DNA of 64,000 bases from Phragmites australis (Eukaryota > Streptophyta > Magnoliopsida > Poales > Poaceae): assembly GCF_958298935.1 (NCBI RefSeq), contig NC_084922.1, positions 47,275,458 to 47,339,457 on the forward strand. Direction: 5' to 3'. Position numbers and translations under genes: made by a program. The notes beneath the pieces were generated by a model. It did not search any database. It was given only the letters and a program-made list of their open reading frames with translations, and was not told the origin of the DNA. How positions within the stretch are numbered: the stretch's first letter is position 1; each line of letters starts with the position of its first letter. Below are positions 22,672 through 34,640 of this stretch, in pieces.

Positions 22672-23139
22672 GGTACGACACCTCTTTGCATGCAGTGATG
22701 CAGCGATCGCATTTTTCACACTACGTTATATCAGTCGACGGAGTTAACAGAGCGTGTGTGGTTTTAAATTCATGGAGCACATTTGAACGATAAAAACCGT
22801 TCCGTGCTAAGCACTACGCAATCTATCTATGCATAGTCTAAACCTGGTCGCACCCTCGCGTCTGAAGCTGTTCACGTCAGTAAAAAAAAACATCAACCGT
22901 CGGATTACACGTGCAGCAGCTTATGTCCGTCGGATATAGCTCGACCTGTAGCATCTCGGCTGCTCGGACGGGCGCTCATCCATACCGCGTAGCTTCCACT
23001 CTGAGCTCGATCAGAGAGGGAAACTCCGATTCGGTCCTCTCCCTCAATCGCACCGCAATATCGCACTTTCCCCGCGTCTCGCCCTTCCTTGCACCCCCGC
23101 TGCCCCTTTTCCTCCTCCAGCACCCCGTCGCGTTGCGAC

Positions 23140-24060
23140 TAGTGGTTGAACCCTCGTCCGTTTCGACCTCAGCCTCCGCGGCCCTTCCTCACCCTCGCCC
23201 GCTTCGACCTGCCGCCGCTGCTCCACCTCAAGGTCGCCGACTCCAGTGACTGCCCCGAGGATGTCGCCTATGCCCACCACAGCAACCACCTCACGCCGCT
23301 GCTCTCGAGGCTGTGGGGCCTAGTCGGGTCACTCGCACCCATATGGCGAGAGGGGCTCTTCCTCGTGCGCTGATCCGTCTCTTCACCACCGTGGTCTCCA
23401 TTGCCGTTGTGTCTCCGCCGTCGTGGCCTTCGTCGAGGTGCGGCTCCTCCCTGCGGCCTGTGTCGCGCTCGGTTACTACCTCCAACGGGAGGTCCAACTC
23501 GGCAAGGTGTGCAGCGTCTCGCCCCTCGGGATCACTCTGCGGACATGCTCCATCGACCCACACAGGGAGAAGTTCTCCTGCGCTGAGGTGCCCATCATGA
23601 AGATTAGGGTTGGGTCCTTCGCTAGCCTTGGGAGAAGGAGGGTTGTCGTCAACGCAGTGATGTCCAAACCCTCTTATTGGTAGCCAAGAAGAAGGATGTC
23701 TCATGGCTCAGGAATCCTCTGCCGTCCAAGGGCACGCTCAAGAGGCACACGGGCGAGGAGGGAATGGACTACCGCACCAAGACCAAGAGGCTCGCGAGGG
23801 AGAACTCCGCAGAGCAATGGAACGAGTAGAGGCATAAAGCCGCAAGGGAAGCTGCTCAAAGGAGATACACCATTCCGATTGGCCAAATCGGTTTCTCGGT
23901 CAACTGATCAAATGTTGGAGGTTGATGGGTCTACTGATGACGCAATGCAGATGCTGCTATAACATATTTTTAGAGCATAGGTCATCAGATGGAGGTCATA
24001 CGGATGTTGATTGTGATAAAACCACTTCTAATGATGGACGACCTATTAGCAGCTCTGAGA
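23140..24060 (+). pseudogene. SSG4: TIC236/SSG4-like 5' gene fragment
   Basis: From 23423 the plus strand reads VRLLPAACVALGYYLQREVQ, LGKVCSVSPLGITLRTCSI, DPHREKFSCAEVPIMKIRVG and RRRVVVNAVMSKPS. After a frameshift near 23680 it continues KKDVSWLRNPLPSKGTLKRH, GEEGMDYRTKTKRLARE and SAEQWNE. This matches, from memory, the N-terminal part of rice SUBSTANDARD STARCH GRAIN4, the orthologue of Arabidopsis TIC236. That protein is a very large TamB/DUF490 protein linking the outer and inner chloroplast envelopes during protein import. Leader-like and transit-peptide-like GC-rich sequence precedes it (22980-23300). Stops (23681, 23827) and the frameshift, plus loss of thousands of downstream codons, make it a relic. 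Confidence 0.75.
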
Positions 24061-24099
24061 CTGCATCCACGTACTTTGTGGTGTTCGTCATGCACTTCC

Positions 24100-27000
24100 C
24101 ATCACCCTTGATTACGCTTATTTCAATAGCGAGAACTTGATGCTTCTGGGATACGGTGATCAGGAACCTAGGTTTGACCTCTTCATTTCCATCTCCATCG
24201 CAAATATGTAATGAAATGGAAATACATTCATGCAAAATTACCAAGGTTGATTTTTATGATAACTCCAGTTTAAAAGCATCACCACTCATCAATCGTAATG
24301 ATACTTTCTACCTATATAAACAACTCAACATAACACTCAGCATCCCCCACGCCGCTCCCTCGCACGCTTGCTCATTCTACCATGTGCCGCCGTCCACCTC
24401 CTCTTCGCCCCAGCTCCACCTCCCTCCCTCAACTTAATATTATGTAAAAATTATGTATTAAATTCCTATAGCAACATGTCAATATTGCGCACCAACAAGT
24501 TGTCTTAAATCCAGATCGTCTCTTTTGCAAAATCGATAGCAAACTATTGTACCATTCTTTACCATCTTGAATTATTTTTACAGGTTATAACCTCTTGTTT
24601 CTGTGCTGGAAGCATGTCTCTTTGTATTTTACTTTTCTTTGAGATTGTTGCTCTACTTAAAGATAAGAGGTCTGGTAGGTGAAAGAACCTGAACATATTT
24701 AAGTGCTCATGGTCACTAACCTATACAGTAATGTTAAGTGCTCATGTTCAAAATATTTGTAGCATATTTATGTGAAAATAACACTGTTATTCTCATGTAC
24801 TAGTGGTTCTAAACATATTGCTATAATTTAAGCATGGCGATGTTATTCCTATTGTTGTTCTATATTACAAAAGCAGCTTTAAAAATATATATGGCTACAA
24901 CTTAAGCATGACACTGCTATTTACATTGTTGTCATTTTTTTTTGCCATAAGCATGTTGTTTGCTTACTTATTAAGCATATAAATAACCGGGAGAAATTTA
25001 CTCTTATTCTGCTGAACTATAGACTATATGATGATTGAAAAAAAAATCATATTTGTTAAATTTTGTTTCCTTTCATTTGTCAAGGTGGGTCATAACTGTC
25101 TTTGAATCTCACTCTTTTATACATTTGGCAAACTCTTGTAATCTACAATAAGAAGTATACACAGCAGGTTCTGTTGAATTTTATTTGTGATCCTTACACA
25201 ACAAACGAAATATCCATTGTATGTTGGCTAGAAAACAATGTTGTGTTTTTGTTGTCTGTTCGTCAACTTATCATAAAGGTTGAATATTTTGATGCTTGGT
25301 TTGTGATGCAGAGAAATATATTACTCATTATAAAGTATTGATGATAGATTTATCATACATGTTGAATTCATTGGTCAAAGCTCAGCAGGTACAAGAATAT
25401 TTACTCGTTTCATTTAAAATCATTTTGATTTTGCAGAAGTAAGACTTGCGTATATATTTTTGTTAGTTCTCATTAGCGGTTATTTTACTCCCTCCGATCA
25501 CAAAATCATGTTGTTCTAGATGTCAACACGGATTCCAAGTAGAATAACTTGTTGTGTTTTTTGGATTTGCCCCTTCAATCGTTTACCTAGCAAAGACCAA
25601 AACTATGAATTAAGTAATGTGAAACCACTATATGAATTCATGATTCATCTATTATATTTTTAAATGGCCCATATTTTGTAGAAATTTCTATAGTAGAACC
25701 ACCTAGATATAGAACATAAAGGAGATCACTAGGTTCAACTGAATGCGGTCCCTCCCACAACATGTTGCAATGGGAATACTTACATAATAGGACATTCAGA
25801 TCAGAACAAACAATCCAACTCTCGGTCACAAATACCTGTCATTTTGGACATACATGAAGTCATGTTTTTGAAATTTTGACTATTAATAGCTTTTAAAATA
25901 TATATGTCTAGCTTGAGCATTTGTTCAGTTCCATATTACACTTATAACTTCGCTATTTGACATACTATAGCTGTTTTTGCTATTTTATTTTTGGTTTCTT
26001 CTGTTGTTACACTGTATGGCACAAGTATCGGATGCAGAAACAGAGTCCCCTATAAAATTTTTATAAATTTAGCATCCAACAAGTTCACTGAACCAAACAG
26101 TATGACCATTGTCCTCCGTGTATTGTAATGTAAATATCAATTACGTACGAAAACAAATGTTTATAGCATTAGCTTTAAAGAACAAACCAAGGCTTGCGAT
26201 ATATTAAAAAAAATAGCTTTATGGTACGATTGCAAATTATTGGTTGACATTTATGAATTAACTTTTGGCATGCAGATTATTTGCATGTCAAACTTTGATC
26301 TATAAATATCAACCAACAATTTGCATGTGTCCCATAAAACTAAATATTTTCTTTTAATATAGTATGGATCTTAGTTATTTCTATAAAGCTAATGCTATCA
26401 ATTTAATTACACATTTCATTTTTGATATTGCAATTACTTTTGTTGTGAATTTTTTTTGTTGTAATTAAATTAATTATGCTTCAATCTTCAAGAAGCTTAA
26501 TATCCTTATCTGAAGAAACTTGCACCAACAATATACTTCACAGTGTTGACACATATAAAAGTAAGTTGCCCTTCTTCACAACCTGCTCCCTTGGAATCGC
26601 AAGGATTCATGACACCTCTATCGACAACTACTACTATACTGTAGTTACGTTGACCCCGTACTTTATAAGTTCTATCCTCTATAGTATAAGCAACACCCAA
26701 CGTTGTCATCTTGAGGAATAAAGAAATGCCTAGGTGAGTTCATTCCTCATGCACACCAGAAACTTACACAGCCTATTCCATCAATTTTGCAACACAAGTT
26801 TGCATTTGAAAGCTAATACCACTCTTTTATCATTTGTGCAGCCTTGCATGGATATAGCACTGAAATTTATTTTATCTGCAAATATTGGTGAATGTATCAA
26901 AGTAATAGTTGCTATTATTTGTTCCATTGATGACAGGTATCACATCTTAATATTATTTCATAAATGGATGGCCAGAACATGTTTGCAAGTATTTATAGGG

Positions 27001-27850
27001 TAATTATTGTGCTCTCTAAGTTTCAATGTATGTAATTCATGGCAGAAATAAAAACTCATGTGATTATTATACAAATGTCATTACCTAAATTCTTGATTTT
27101 ATAGGTACATAAGAAGCATTATAGAATTTTTCAAAATATGTTGTTTCCACACAACATTCAATTAATGGGAGCGAGGGGAGCTTGTGTTCAACATCAGCAA
27201 CTGAAAGGGAATGTACGCTTGATATTTATAGCCTACTCCTGTGCATACCTAGGTACAAATTAATCTTTTATCCTATGATTGCCAATGGGGTTAAAGGTTG
27301 ACAATCATATATTCACTTTACAAAAGTACTTATTCATGTTATACCAGATTCAGGATGTCTTAGTTCTGCTTTAAAACATTTAGCAGTACACGTATCATAA
27401 ATCCTGAAATCTGTAGGGTCATGATCCTTCATTTTCTTAGTCTACATATTTGTCTTGAAATTAATCGAAAACATGCAATATCCATTATTATGGCTGAAAT
27501 GGACTTGTACTGCTTCCATATTCAAAGTTTGCCTAAAAGTGGAAGGGTTGATATCTCAACTTATGGTAGTTTATGTATGTGAAAATCACTGTAGCATATG
27601 ACTTTTGGGTAAAGCTTTGAGTTGGCTTATGTGATAATCATATAATCAACGTCGGAAGTTTTTACTTCATTTGACACACACTCCTCATCAAGTTAAATAT
27701 CACTTGCTTTAATAATTGTTAATACATATCATACTCTTTTTCATAGCATGTTAAATTGCTAGATGCTCTTATTTTAGGTACTGAAAAAGAGCTACCTATG
27801 ATAAGAACATGGGATAATGATTTGATGCTCATGTATCTTAGGAAACAGGT
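24100..27850 (+). other. AT-rich intron-like region with unidentified exon-like islands
   Basis: No complete gene. Two islands look like plus-strand exons: about 27103-27260 (reading VHKKHYRIFQNMLFPHNIQL then MGARGACVQHQQLKGN), and 27778-27849 between TTTTAG and CAG/GTTAATA (reading TEKELPMIRTWDNDLMLMYL then RKQ). I recognise neither. A Stowaway-like end CTCCCTCCGATCACAAAA lies near 25490. The rest is AT-rich DNA without open frames. Confidence 0.35.
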
Positions 27851-28561
27851 TAATATTGCACGCTAACGGCGTGCAACTTCTCTACTGTATACGGTACATT
27901 GCCAGGATCGAGTTGGAGGAACGAGGAGAAAATCACGTCAAAAATAGTCTTCTTGTTGCGCTGCACCCAGTCCCAAGTTCTCAACCCTCGCGTGCATGCA
28001 GTTACCCATCTCTCTGTGTGTGCATCACCGCGTGCGGCGGACGTGAAAAGGACCATCTGGAAGAGTGCGTATTTGCGGGCTAGTCCCGTGCCGCCAAGGA
28101 CAGTCAACGCTGTGTCCTCTGACCTGCTCATGTGCCGCTCCTGCCAGGCTGCCACAAGGCTTCATGCATCCAACCCGATGCGATGCCAGCCAAACAAAAG
28201 GGACGCGCCCGCCCTGCTCCATCATGTCAGCACGTACGGGTCACAGCAGAGCACAAGACCTCTACGCCGCAGCGAACTGAGGGCGACGGCGGCGAGCACC
28301 GGAGCGCCGCAAACCTCTACGAGCGCACGGGCCAGGGTCTAAAACGAAAGAAGAAAAAACGCGTCGAACACTGAGTAAATGGAGCATGCAAACAAACACC
28401 AAATCCATTTCGCCGCATCTCCCGCGGCATCACCAAGAATCAGGTGGGGTTTAGCCCGTCGCCTCCAGACAGAGGCGTACAAATTAGAACTCCAAAAATC
28501 CCGACACGAATTCCCCGACATGTTTCATGGAAAAATTTACAAGACCCGTATCAGGAGTGGT

Positions 28562-28987
28562 TCAGGACCCGCCGCCGCCGCCGCTAGTACACTCCCCTCG
28601 CTCTGCTCCTTCCGGCGGCGGCTCCGTCGCTGCGGCGACCGCCACCGCGGTAGTGCCACTGCCACCGCCTTCCTCCTTCGCCAGACCACCGCCTCGACTG
28701 GCAGGGGCCGTGGAGACGAAGCCGACGCACGGGCCGCACGTGCGCTCCACCCATGCCTCCAGGTCGTGGCCGCCGGCGTGGCCGAGAACACGACGCCCGA
28801 AGCAGAACCGCCCCACGGCCAGTGCCGCCGCGGCCAGCACGAAGACGACGGCCAGCATGGCGATCACCGGGCCGTAAGACCCCCTCGCTGCCGCAACCTC
28901 GGCCCCGTCTCCGCCGCCGTACGCCACCGGCACCATAAGCGACGGCGGAGTTGTCACCGGCGGCGCCGGGGGGGTGAACGTCGACAT
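28562..28987 (-). CDS. Small single-pass membrane protein, plant-specific
   Basis: A 141-residue minus-strand frame. A Pro/Ala-rich N-terminus (MSTFTPPAPP) is followed by YGPVIAMLAVVFVLAAAALA, a clear transmembrane helix at about residues 38-59. Then comes a short basic stretch, the conserved-looking FCFGRRVLGHAGGHDLEAWV and an ERTCGPC cysteine pair, and a low-complexity Gly-rich tail. This layout fits a small plant family of unknown function in which the helix precedes a 'YDFEGWVE..C..C' motif. Biased GC-rich third positions and a leader of about 100 bp rich in CTCTCT (plus-strand 29050-29170) support a real gene. The tail could be spurious if an intron was missed. Location and role are unknown. 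Confidence 0.65.
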   Translation of the reverse strand: MSTFTPPAPPVTTPPSLMVPVAYGGGDGAEVAAARGSYGPVIAMLAVVFVLAAAALAVGRFCFGRRVLGHAGGHDLEAWVERTCGPCVGFVSTAPASRGGGLAKEEGGGSGTTAVAVAAATEPPPEGAERGECTSGGGGGS

Positions 28988-29559
28988 TGCTGGCGGGCTG
29001 CGGCGGAGCGCTCAGACCGCGCGGTTCCAGACGAGAGCTCTTTAGGGTTTAAGAGAGAGAGGAGGAGCTACAAGAGTGAGACTAGAGTAGAGGACGCCGA
29101 GCTATAGGGGGGAGAGAGAGGAAGGGAGCTTTGTGGTATTGATTCCTTCCTCTCAGAGAGAGAACGAAGGAACAAGAGTTCAGCCATGTAGGTGCAGCGC
29201 CAGCTACTTCAGTTTTGGCGTAAAAGGGCTCCAGTTTTTGGCTCCACGGTGAAAAGCGTTCTCTGCGCTGCACGGCTGCTCTCAATTACTTGTTACGGAG
29301 TTACGGGTAGAAGGGGTACGAGAGATGCGCTACCTTTCACAATTTTACTAGAACAATCAATTTTTCTCTTCGTAGGGAAAAAAACTCAGTCTCCTGTTCA
29401 TATATTACAGCGCTGGATCCTCAGGTTAGTGGAAAGGCCTGAATGGTTTCACTGGAGCTTTTTCAGGTTGTCCGGCAACGACCACCGGGTGGTATTAATT
29501 AGCCGTGAGATACGCCTCGAGATGCGTTTAGATCCTCGACAGTGACGCACTGACGCCTG

Positions 29560-30310
29560 GCCTGTCAGGCTGGGGTGGGCACACTGATGCCTTCCTTTCC
29601 TGGCTGGCTGGCTGACCAGCTCCCCTCCCCTGTGCGGCTGTGGTGAGGCTGTTGCGACGTTCGTAGCTCGGCGCCTCGGCCAGCGTCGCGGGGCAGCGGG
29701 CCGGAGGCGCGGCTCGGACGAATGCTTTTACGGTTTCGGTCGTGGGATCGTACGTACGTGCGCGCGCGTGTTCGGGCCGACGCCGACCACCGTCTTGTGG
29801 CTTGCCCGTGGAGATTCTCGAGTTGCGACCGGGGCCCGGCTCTGCGCCCCGCGTGGCCGCGGCGAGGAGCTGCCGGGCGGGCCGGCAAGATTACCCCGCG
29901 GCTGGGATGGCCTCATGCCCCCGTGCCGTTGGTACACGGCCTCCTCGATCGCCCGTCGTCCTTTCTACAGTGTTGCCACGGGTTTGTCTTGCCGGTCCGG
30001 AAGATTAGCCCAAGTCTAAGATTTCTTAGTTCCCTCCAATGGTGCGCAAAGGTTTGCCAGTTTAGGGCGGGATTGACATGCATGCATGGAGTTGCTCCGT
30101 GCAAAAAAATATAGGAGGAGGCACGCATGGAGTTGCCAGTTTAGGGCAGCTCCCGTAAAACACTGTGCTGAAGCTACTGTAGTACTTTTTTTTTTATCGA
30201 GCAGCTCCAGCAGAATTGGCAACGGTGCTACAGTGAAGCCGATCCGTGGTAGCTGCTGGCAAATTTGGGGAAGGAATCCACACCCCGTAACACTGTTATT
30301 GAAGATGGTC
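29560..30310. other. Intergenic, no gene seen
   Basis: GC-rich to 30000, then mixed. A short phrase, GCCAGTTTAGGGC, occurs twice (about 30056 and 30133), as do GCATGGAGTTGC copies, indicating a small local duplication. Overlapping open frames on both strands match nothing. Confidence 0.4.
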
Positions 30311-30313
30311 TTA

Positions 30314-30705
30314 GAACATCTTCAGCAGTTATTTTAAATTTTAATCCTCAAAAATATTATTAAAATATCTCTTATCACTGTTACAGCATCCTTTTTTATC
30401 TCCAGCAGCTATCTTATTTCGTACCTTCTACTATTTTTTTTCTCTCTTCGGTTCCGCTGTCAGCCTCCGTAAATACTGTTTCTACAGTATACTACAGTGT
30501 TTTCCTCTCTCCGGACCCGCACTGTGTACAGTGTTGCGTACTGTTACAGTAACCCCGAAAAATACAGGTTTATACTCTCCGCAGCACTGTAGCAGTACTA
30601 TGCGGCACTGTCGCACCGAATAGAGTAGCTGCTGCCCGACTTTCCACTGGCACGGTACGTTACGGTGTACTGTAGTACTGAATAGTGGAACTGCTGGAGT
30701 TGGCC
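30314..30705. mobile_element. Tourist-like MITE (TSD TTA)
   Basis: A 392-bp element whose left end GAACATCTTCAGCAGTT is inverted at the right as AACTGCTGGAGTTGGCC with a few mismatches. It is flanked by TTA (30311-30313 and 30706-30708). TTA/TAA duplications and such termini mark PIF/Harbinger-derived MITEs. The interior repeats the word CTACAGT/ACTGTAG many times in both orientations. Confidence 0.75.
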
Positions 30706-30900
30706 TTAGGCAGCAAGTCCACCGAGTGTGGCCTGTATATTCAAGCGTTGGGCCGTCCGCCCGTCCTGACGGGATTCAACACGTGTATTGACGAGTTGTC
30801 TCGTCTGCAAATTAAGCCCAGCCCACCCTACGGCCTGGTACCGTACGCGGCATCTTCAAAAGCATCGCCCATGTGAAACAGTAACGTGGATACCATGATG

Positions 30901-30976
30901 GAGATTGATTTGACAGCTTCAGAAGCATTAGCCACTGGCCACAACCATAGAGATTGATTTGACAGCTTCTTTCACC
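30901..30976. repeat. 50-bp spaced direct duplication
   Basis: GAGATTGATTTGACAGCTTC occurs twice with a period of about 50 bp, indicating a small recent tandem duplication. Confidence 0.85.
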
Positions 30977-31412
30977 GCCGTGCGCCGTCGTGACTCATGG
31001 TACTTTCATTGCATGCCACCAAACCACAAAGCTTCGAGCAATACAGGCGTACATCAGATCGAGAACTGGGTCCCGATGTTTGGTTTGAATTTTGAAATAA
31101 GATGAAGGCTAAAGATGTCGGTTCTGAACTTGTTTCTGATGCTGACCGACGCAGAGCAAATTTGCTCAGGAAATCGCCGCTGTGTAGTGCTGGATCAGTA
31201 GCACGAAACAAACGCATAGATCGAAACCATGAGCATGTACACTTTGGTAGTTGGATGGATAACACGGTACAACCACTACATTAATTCCTTACTCCTTCCA
31301 CTGAATCTTACCTCAAAATTAAGCAAATCACGAGCAAATTCCTTGATCCTGCACGCACCAACCTTCCTCCTGCGCCAGCGCATGCACGTAAGCACGGGAG
31401 CCGCGAGCGTCC

Positions 31413-31736
31413 TCACATGCCGCCGATGCATGAGAAGATCCTGAGGCTCCGCCCTCTCGGCAGCGCGCCCGGCCGCCACTGTGGCGAGGCCCCCACCTCC
31501 CCCGCCAGCTCCTCCAGCGACCGGTGACGGCGGTGCGTCATCTCCCTCTCCGCCGGAAACTTGCCATCGGCCAGGTCCTCACGCACCGGCGCCACCCACT
31601 GCTTCTGGCCCCAGACGCCGTCGTCCACGCGGCCACCGAACCGGCCGTGCGCCGAGCCGGTGGAGCTGCACCTGGAGTAGCTCCGGGTCCGCCGCTCCTT
31701 GATGGCCTTGTAGATGAACGGGATGAGCCCCTCCAT
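31413..31736 (-). CDS. MEGLIPF-type small plant protein of unknown function
   Basis: A 107-residue single-exon frame starting MEGLIPFIYKAIKERRTRSY and ending RSLRIFSCIGGM, with an internal RRHRSLEEL block. The conserved start (MEGLIPxxxKAIK), the central R-H/Y-R-S motif and the terminal FSC-xG motif characterise a small basic protein family found across flowering plants, of unknown biochemical function. The predicted protein is soluble and basic with no signal peptide. A TATA-like TATAAAAC (minus strand, plus positions about 31833-31840) lies about 100 bp upstream of the ATG. Confidence 0.75.
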   Translation of the reverse strand: MEGLIPFIYKAIKERRTRSYSRCSSTGSAHGRFGGRVDDGVWGQKQWVAPVREDLADGKFPAEREMTHRRHRSLEELAGEVGASPQWRPGALPRGRSLRIFSCIGGM

Positions 31737-31831
31737 TTGACTGGCTCAAGGCGATGCCAATTAGTTTGGCTGAAGAACTGGTTGGCTTTGCCGCTTTGGT
31801 GGTAACAGCTTCTTGCTCGCTAGACGCTTCG

Positions 31832-31841
31832 TTGTTTTATA
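31832..31841 (-). promoter_or_regulatory. TATA box of the MEGLIPF-type gene
   Basis: On the minus strand the sequence reads CTATAAAAC. It lies about 96-105 bp before the start codon at 31736, which gives a plausible leader of about 70 bp. Confidence 0.55.
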
Positions 31842-31849
31842 GGTGAGGA

Positions 31850-33102
31850 AGTTGCAGCTCTGTTCTTGCCACCCGCGCTGGTTTTGTAATGGTTTCACTT
31901 TCAGGAGGTGTTTGACCTGGGCTCAATATTTCTTGCGTGTGGTCGATTGCCTTCTGGGTGTTGCATTTGTTTTTCGGCTTCGGTCGCTTCTGCCAGGCCA
32001 TGTTTGATGCTGATGGTTTCTTTAGTTTCTAGCTAGGATGATACATAGCTCGTGCTGTGATTGTATCGATTTGGACGGCCGCCAGGTAACTGTACTCGTC
32101 CAGCAGATGGTTTTGGTTGGTTGCTTGTTTCCCTTCGGAGTTTGGTTTGCTTACGAGTCATGAAACAACGCCACAGAGGCATTAGCAGGTTGCTCGGTAT
32201 GCCAACTTGAAGCTCTGTTGACGCTTCTACCTACTACCTAGGATGTCTAGAGTCTCGGAAATCAGGCAATCATTTCGTTATGGCGAGTCAAGAAGAAAAT
32301 GATAAAGTAAAAAAGGAGTATAAGAAAAACAATGCGTACAATTAGGATTGTGATATGACCGAGTTCGTGTCGTGTTGCTTGTTAAGTCACTTTTGATTTG
32401 ATGTGTGTGGAGAGAGATCGGATAACATCGAAAAGTCAGCTCAACGGTGCCCTGACATCTGACGCCATCGCCATATGAAGTTTTAAGTTTTCTAGAGACT
32501 AGATACGGTACATTTCAGGTAGGCTGTTCTCCAGATTTGCACCAGCTAATCAATGTGCCATGCTGCTAGACAAGTTTGACAAGTATCCCAGAGCAACCCA
32601 GCCTCAATAATTATTATCAAAAAATAATAATTAAAAAACAGCTCAATGATTCATTCCAATGTTTGGGTCATAAGGAACAAATCACTAAATTCTGGAAGGA
32701 GGGAAATGATCACGAGTACTCTACGCTTTGGATCATTTTACAGGTCTCAGCTTAATTTTGCACAATTAAGCTAAATTCTGGAACGCCACATGATTTAACG
32801 ACATGCTAATCCCGAGGTCTTCGCGTCTTGAATAGAAGAAAAACCCTAAAAGATTTTATATTTGTTCTATTGGCTATTAATCTGGTAGCATCAGCATTGA
32901 GACTTGAACTGCGAACATTGCTCCATTTTTTTATTTATTTTTTGCTGAACTGACAAGATCGCTCTATGGGATTCCGATCTTGATTGGATGACGTGCTGCC
33001 GAGGTGGAACATGGGAAGGGAGGAAAGCTTGGTTCGACACGGCAAGTTTGTTCAATAGACCTGGCCTGGATAAGAACAAGCCAAAGTGGTTCGGCGACAA
33101 CG

Positions 33103-33148
<46 letters not shown>

Positions 33149-34330
33149 CAACTCCATTTTATGACATGCACATTATGACATGCATATTGTCTCGTTTAAT
33201 TTCTAACGTCTTTCTTTACTTAGTTGGAGCTTTCCCCCCAAACATCAGAGAACACTAATTGCAAAGGTGATGTGGAGACATGATTGGATAAAGAATAAGG
33301 TAATTGATCATGCCTGATAGTATTTTACCTTGATCCGAAGGTTTTAGACTATCATCCTGATAGTATTTTTATATAGTAGTAACAGATATGGTAAACAAAT
33401 GATTTTATCACTTCATCTGGATGCATGTCGTAATGTATGGTGTTGTTTGTTCTGCCTGTCGCCCTTTTTTTTTTCCAGAAAAGCAAACTTGATTTGCACA
33501 GATACCTAACCCAGTTTGAAAAGAAAAATAGCAACCAGTGCTTTTATAAACAGATAGAGTTGCCCAAAGTTATAAGGTCCATTTTTGTTGCAACAGGCCA
33601 TTGATGAAAGCCAATGCTTGGTTCCAATCAAGTGAAGTAATAGCAATGGAAATAACTGGCAAGCAAGATTATCTTCAGCTGTTCATCCTTCAGAGTCTGT
33701 CGGAACTCGATTAAAAAAACCAATTCCCTTGCTAATTTTGCAGGTTTTGCTGATAATGTTTGCATCAAATTCTAATTATAAATTGACTTTAATTATCTGG
33801 GCTGCCCAACTTCTAATTATATCCTGCACCTTTCATGCGACTGTCCACCGTGAGAACGTAGAAAGCGATCAAGTGAAGCTATGATAAGAAGATGGCTGAG
33901 CAGTTACAAGTAGCAATCAAATAAAAAAAGGGGTAAAAAACTTTGTAGCCGATGCATCATCAGTTTTGGATATTGTCCACTCAATACTCGCTGCTCCAGT
34001 GTTTCTTTTTTTTTTCTCAACCACCGAGACTCCTTCGGTATTTTTTTTAAAATTTAAAGTAGAGAAGTACTAAACCTGATGGATAAAAAACTCGTTGAAA
34101 CCAACTTTTTAAGGAGATACTTATGAACCGATAAAACCTGAATTAGAGCTCGAGTGACCATCCCCATTATTAGAGACGCTAACTAACTAAGCTACTACTC
34201 AATTCGCACATCGGTGTTTCCTTTGTTCTGACAAAAAATTAAATCCATGATTAAATACGTAGATATCGTAGTCATCAGCGGTCTCCACTCTTCAGCACTC
34301 CACCAGGGCTGAAAACAGCGGCAAATGTTT
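31850..34330. other. Intergenic, no gene seen
   Basis: Mixed composition, with a (GA)n tract. The stretch near 33440-33540 is AT-rich and non-coding. No supported ORF, exon chain or RNA gene. Confidence 0.5.
33106..33146. repeat. (GA)n microsatellite
   Basis: About 41 bp of uninterrupted GA dinucleotides. Ser/Leu-rich or Arg/Glu-rich frames across it on both strands are artefacts. Confidence 0.95.
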
Positions 34331-34339
34331 TGTGAGCTA

Positions 34340-34590
34340 TTCTATCCATTCAAAAATAGTATACGTATTTTTTAAAAAAAAATCAATTTTTATATAATTT
34401 GATTAATATTTAATCAAATTTAAAAAATGTTTAGTGTTTAAAAATTATATAACTAGATATATAATTTAAAATGATCTCATATTATATAGATTTTGTAACT
34501 ATAAGTGATATATTTTGTGAGAAAACTTTAATTAAAATCTAACTTTCATGATTGAAAAAAATACAACTACTATTTATGAAACAGAGGGAG
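34340..34590. mobile_element. Stowaway-like MITE (TSD TA)
   Basis: The right end reads TTTATGAAACAGAGGGAG, the inverse of the classic CTCCCTCTGTTTCATAAA terminus. The left end TTCTATCCATTCAAAAATAG is its decayed partner. The element is flanked by TA on both sides (34338-34339 and 34591-34592). The interior is AT-rich and non-coding, as expected for mariner-derived MITEs. Confidence 0.75.
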
Positions 34591-34640
34591 TACTACATAA
34601 GCAAGTAAGTTGATCGCATCATCTCTGCAAGTGGATGTTA

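Noticed and set aside
25490..25870. Possible Stowaway MITE
   Set aside because: The left end fits (CTCCCTCCGATCACAAAA), but no properly inverted right end was found.
28379..29107. 242-codon plus-strand frame
   Set aside because: Overlaps the minus-strand membrane-protein gene; the Arg/Ala-rich content is what GC-rich antisense DNA gives.
33106..33157. Leu/Ser-repeat and Arg/Glu-repeat peptides
   Set aside because: They are translations of a (GA)n microsatellite.
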